A stretch of 64,000 bases of DNA from a virus. The notes under the pieces were generated by a model. The model worked only from the letters and a program-made list of their open reading frames with translations, did no database searches and was not told the origin of the DNA. Position 1 is the stretch's first letter. Each line of letters opens with the position of its first letter. Both the position numbers and the translations under genes were made by a program. Below, piece after piece: positions 61,048-64,000 of this stretch. The DNA lies in IMG/VR virus record IMGVR_UViG_3300029985_000036, positions 1 to 64,000 of that record; one strand, written 5' to 3'.

Positions 61048-62558
61048 ACGCTCCATTTAATGTAAAGCTTTTGGATGTTAATGCCTACATTCGATCTTGG
61101 TTTGTACATCCTGTTGTCGATCTTTCTTTTTATGCCCCCTCCTCAGGGAATGCCTTCTCTCAAACAGGATTATTCTCAGAAACCATCTTTGGCACTCTGG
61201 GTTCAACAGAACGCATGGTAACCTTTGGTTATATTGCACTGAATACATCCGTTCTTCAGCCACTGATCTACAAGAATCTCATTAAACTTGCAGCGCTTTA
61301 TGAAGAGATTATAACGGGTAATGCATATGCCCGATTCAATGATGAGACACATGATTTTGTGCGATGTCCAGATCCTGAAAAGTTTAATGATGCAGGTACT
61401 GGATATACCTTCTTTATGAATCGGTTTAATGACATTCAATTTGCACGAAATGATTCAAGAATCAGATCTGATCGAATTGATATCATTGAGAAATTCCGAG
61501 ACATTCTATTTTGTGATAAATTCTTGGTACTCCCTGCAGGTCTTCGTGATCTTGCAGAAGATCAAGGTGCTGTTACAACAGATGATATCAACAAACTTTA
61601 TCAAACATTGTTGTCCTATAGTTTTGCTCTTCCTCCTCATTCCAATAGTACAATCTATGATGGAGTACGAACTTCTATTCAAAAGAAAGTCGTAGAAATA
61701 TATGATTATATTGAAAATATTTTAACAGGTAAAAAGGGCTTTATTCAGGGGGTTTGGGGACACCGACATGTAGCTCTTGGTACCCGGAATGTGATCACTG
61801 CAGCTTCATATGCGACCATGACGCCCAATGACCCACAGACCCTTCAACCAGATGAAACCAAGCTCGGATTGTTTCAGACAGCAAAGGCTTTACAACCCAT
61901 TGTTGTTCATCATATCAGAACCAGTTTCTTAGCACCAGTATTTGGAGAAGGCTCCAATCTGGTTCCTCTTACAGATCCAAAAACATATGAACTTGCCTAT
62001 CGATCTCTCAGTAATAAAGAACTATCAAGATTTGATAATCCAGAGGCCATTGAAGATTGGATCTCTCGATTTCAAAATGTTGATATCAGAAATCAACCCG
62101 TCACCATTTATGATGTCGAAGGTAAACCTTTTTATCTTTTAATGGTTTATGATGAGGGTGACGAGATCGCTCTCTTTCGAAGTCTGAATGAATTTCAGAA
62201 TGTATTTCTTCGTGAAATTGATCATTCTAAAATTCGTCCCTTAACTTGGGCTGAGTTGATCTACATGGCTGCTTATAATGCATCTAATGGAAAACATGTA
62301 TTCATCACACGGTATCCCGTTATTCAAGATGAATCTTGTTATCCGACGAAGATTCATCTGAGTTCTACTCAACCGGCTCGTGTTGTCAGGTTGATGAACA
62401 CAGTTATTGATCAGGTTGTTTATACCTATCCTGAATATCCAATTCTGGGAAGACCCTTCCTCGATAGTATCCAATTGGCGACATCTCGGCTAAGTGGTCT
62501 GGATGCAGACTACGATGGAGATTCAACTACTTATTGTTTTCTGACAGAAAACCCATAG
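61038..62558 (+). CDS. RNA polymerase beta-prime subunit, N-terminal part, truncated at the active site
   Basis: 506 residues. GLFSETIFGTLGSTERMVTF at about 44-63 is the conserved N-terminal beta-prime element (GLFDERIFG), GYIALNTSVLQP follows, KKGFIQGVWGHRHVALGTRN matches the lid/switch region (K-x-G-R-x-R-x-x-L-x-G-K-R-V-x-x-S-G-R), and FITRYPVIQ resembles the pre-active-site R-x-P. The catalytic motif DADYDGD at 489-495 supplies all three Mg-binding aspartates. The frame ends 11 residues later (CFLTENP, TAG), where normal beta-prime continues for hundreds of residues. An HNH endonuclease gene follows. Either the gene is split here or an intron interrupts it. ATG with AAGGA, overlapping the previous stop. 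Confidence 0.85.
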   Translation: MQVDAPFNVKLLDVNAYIRSWFVHPVVDLSFYAPSSGNAFSQTGLFSETIFGTLGSTERMVTFGYIALNTSVLQPLIYKNLIKLAALYEEIITGNAYARFNDETHDFVRCPDPEKFNDAGTGYTFFMNRFNDIQFARNDSRIRSDRIDIIEKFRDILFCDKFLVLPAGLRDLAEDQGAVTTDDINKLYQTLLSYSFALPPHSNSTIYDGVRTSIQKKVVEIYDYIENILTGKKGFIQGVWGHRHVALGTRNVITAASYATMTPNDPQTLQPDETKLGLFQTAKALQPIVVHHIRTSFLAPVFGEGSNLVPLTDPKTYELAYRSLSNKELSRFDNPEAIEDWISRFQNVDIRNQPVTIYDVEGKPFYLLMVYDEGDEIALFRSLNEFQNVFLREIDHSKIRPLTWAELIYMAAYNASNGKHVFITRYPVIQDESCYPTKIHLSSTQPARVVRLMNTVIDQVVYTYPEYPILGRPFLDSIQLATSRLSGLDADYDGDSTTYCFLTENP

Positions 62559-62599
62559 CAATTCCTACATAGTCACTTGCTTATGGACTTTTTAATTCT

Positions 62600-62615
62600 G
62601 ACACTATATTATAGA
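62600..62615 (+). promoter_or_regulatory. TATATTATAG element upstream of the homing endonuclease
   Basis: Plus-strand ACACTATATTATAGAA, 20 to 35 bases before the endonuclease ATG. It resembles the TATATTAT/AC elements of the window and could make the endonuclease an independent transcript. Confidence 0.35.
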
Positions 62616-62634
62616 ATTTAAAAGAGTAACTATA

Positions 62635-63897
62635 ATGTCAGAAGAAGAGTTTGTAAAAATTCCTCATTTTTCTAGATACTCCATTTCAAAAAATGGAACT
62701 GTCATAGAAGATGTAAAACACCAAATTGTTGTACCGACATACAACAGATATGGACTTCCAATCGTTGCCCTAAAAAATGAACGCAATAATTTGTGCAATA
62801 TGTCTATTGCCAAACTTGTATTACTTACTTACAACCCACTTGTAAATAATAATTATCCTTATGTAACTATTTCATATGTAGATAAAAATATAAAAAATAT
62901 TGTCTTAGACAATCTTGAATGGAATTTTGTCATATATAAACCTCAATTTATTCCAGGTATTAATATACGAAATGATGAATTTGTAACTGTTTATGGAACA
63001 ACAGATTACATGATTAATGCATTTGGTATTCTACTTAATAAAAAAGGTAAACAACTAACGGGACACACTGATAGCAGTGGGTATATTAAAACAGAAATTG
63101 ATGGTGCCGGAACTACAAGTATCCATCGATTAGTTGCGCTTACATTTTTAGAACATCCGATTGATACAACTGATCTGATTATAAATCACAAAGATGGAAA
63201 CACCAGTAATAACTATTATAAAAATCTTGAATGGTGTAGTTATACCAATAACATTGATCATGCGTATGATAACAAAATGAGAAGTCAAAATATTCCGATT
63301 TTAGCTATGGATATTGAAACTCGTGAGATTGTGAGTCATTATAGTTTACGTGATTTTTGTTATAATGTTGAGATTCCCCACATTGCGATTTGGTGGAGGT
63401 TGCGAAATAATAGAAATATAACTCCGTATCATGGATTTTATATCAAATATACTACAGATTTAAGGCCGTGGCCTAAAAAAGATGGTGTTGTCAATGTGTA
63501 TGAAAAGAAAAAAATATTAATTAAAAATATGTCAAGTGGAGATGTAACTATTTTCACAAGCTATAATGAAATAACACGACAATATAAATTTCAAAAGAAT
63601 TCTATTTTATATCAACTGAATAAACCAGAGCCGGAACCATATCACGGACTTCTTATTAAATTTGAAAATGATAAACCTTGGCCACTATACAGCGAACAAG
63701 ATCTTCATAAATATTCACTTAAAAAAATGCCACAGAGTAAGCCCATTTCAGTCTATAATACACAAACTCAAGAAACAAAAACCTATGAGGGAATTCGAGA
63801 GTTTTGTCGAGACATTAACTATAAAGCTGAGATGTTTATACGAGAAAAAGTCAAATCAAACAAACCCTTTAAACACTATGAAATAAATTATCTGTAA
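62635..63897 (+). CDS. HNH homing endonuclease with NUMOD4/NUMOD1 DNA-binding modules
   Basis: 420 residues, ATG with AAGAG upstream. N-terminal NUMOD4-like FVKIPHFSRYSISKNGTVIE; the HNH_3 core at about 162-210 with SIHRLVALTFLEHP, INHKDGNTSNN and NLEWCSYTNN (metal-binding His/Asn pattern); and NUMOD1-type helix-turn-helix repeats (about 220-245, AMDIETREIVSHYSLRDFC, and about 375-400, VYNTQTQETKTYEGIREFC). Residues 1-100 also look like a degenerate copy of the same NUMOD4-HNH unit (SIAKLVLLTYNPLV; LDNLEWNF). It is more AT-rich than its neighbours, as homing genes often are. It would cut at or near the beta-prime site and promote its own transfer between phages. Confidence 0.9.
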   Translation: MSEEEFVKIPHFSRYSISKNGTVIEDVKHQIVVPTYNRYGLPIVALKNERNNLCNMSIAKLVLLTYNPLVNNNYPYVTISYVDKNIKNIVLDNLEWNFVIYKPQFIPGINIRNDEFVTVYGTTDYMINAFGILLNKKGKQLTGHTDSSGYIKTEIDGAGTTSIHRLVALTFLEHPIDTTDLIINHKDGNTSNNYYKNLEWCSYTNNIDHAYDNKMRSQNIPILAMDIETREIVSHYSLRDFCYNVEIPHIAIWWRLRNNRNITPYHGFYIKYTTDLRPWPKKDGVVNVYEKKKILIKNMSSGDVTIFTSYNEITRQYKFQKNSILYQLNKPEPEPYHGLLIKFENDKPWPLYSEQDLHKYSLKKMPQSKPISVYNTQTQETKTYEGIREFCRDINYKAEMFIREKVKSNKPFKHYEINYL

Positions 63898-63941
63898 CAA
63901 TAGCGATTATGTCGGTAATCCTTATTGTAAATTGTTAATAT

Positions 63942-64000
63942 GTTCCTGTCAGAAACAATAGTATACAGTCCATCTTGATGGTAACATCAAGAATGAATTC
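63942..64000 (+). CDS. Possible continuation of RNAP beta-prime at the window edge (partial)
   Basis: After the endonuclease only one frame stays open to the window end, reading V-P-V-R-N-N-S-I-Q-S-I-L-M-V-T-S-R-M-N. Joined to the truncated beta-prime end (FLTENP) this would read like the region just after the catalytic motif of phage beta-prime (TE-x-x-x-x-x-x-I-x-x-I). The evidence is short and the call weak. Confidence 0.3.

Noticed and set aside
62559-63941. A standard group I intron interrupting beta-prime
   Set aside because: Only about 76 bases before and 44 after the endonuclease ORF lie outside it, too short for a normal group I core; kept only as one alternative in the findings.
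1-64000. tRNA genes
   Set aside because: Intergenic gaps are mostly under 200 bases and none shows a cloverleaf with a CCA-adjacent acceptor and T-loop GTTCRA pattern that I could support.

Overview
This window is a piece of a large, AT-rich tailed-phage genome. It is almost wholly coding, with short intergenic gaps, strong GGAG-type ribosome sites and many long-stem hairpins at gene ends. The best fit is a phiKZ-related jumbo myovirus of an unidentified Gram-negative host. The grounds are a phiKZ-type portal, a multisubunit RNA polymerase carried as separate beta and beta-prime pieces, a family-B DNA polymerase C-terminal part, a phage chaperonin, and a very large tail lysozyme lying next to the beta-prime gene. 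No host gene, tRNA, integrase or CRISPR array was recognised. Family calls rest on motif reading only; no database search was run.

Layout. 1-233 is the end of a plus-strand gene. 298-2799 is the portal (minus), followed by two plus-strand structural genes (2885-5950). 6013-13632 is a minus-strand block with candidate RNAP beta N-terminal (8234-9805) and beta C-terminal (12907-13632) fragments plus structural or unknown genes. 13750-23023 is an accessory and metabolic block: small membrane proteins, a zinc-ribbon protein, a P-loop polynucleotide-kinase-like protein, a macro-domain protein, and both subunits of a type II topoisomerase. 23872-27385 holds two paralogous collagen-like fibre genes. 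27514-33312 holds a Pro/Thr-rich protein, the RNAP beta-prime C-terminal part and the family-B DNA polymerase. 33467-38852 is a plus-strand operon with a candidate -1 frameshift gene and a GroEL-like chaperonin. 38988-47268 is a minus-strand block of membrane proteins, a predicted lipoprotein, an HExxH membrane metalloprotease and virion-type proteins. 47451-51588 encodes two tail or baseplate proteins. 51644-60488 encodes more structural proteins, including a 1419-residue protein with two peptidoglycan-hydrolase domains. 60559-62558 ends in the beta-prime N-terminal part, which stops just after the catalytic aspartate motif and is followed by an HNH homing endonuclease (62635-63897).

How the genes work together. 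The RNAP pieces would transcribe the phage genome independently of the host. DNA polymerase and topoisomerase serve replication. Portal, baseplate, fibre and lysozyme proteins build the virion and breach the envelope. The chaperonin probably folds phage proteins. The kinase and macro-domain proteins suggest nucleotide, RNA-end or ADP-ribose chemistry directed at host responses.

Most notable observations: an in-phase T_TTT_TTT heptamer that would extend the 480-residue protein at 34643 by about 130 residues; a second in-phase T_TTA_AAT heptamer joining an upstream ORF to the DNA polymerase; the beta-prime gene broken at its active site beside a homing endonuclease; and a recurrent TATATTAC-like element upstream of minus-strand genes, resembling the phiKZ early promoter.
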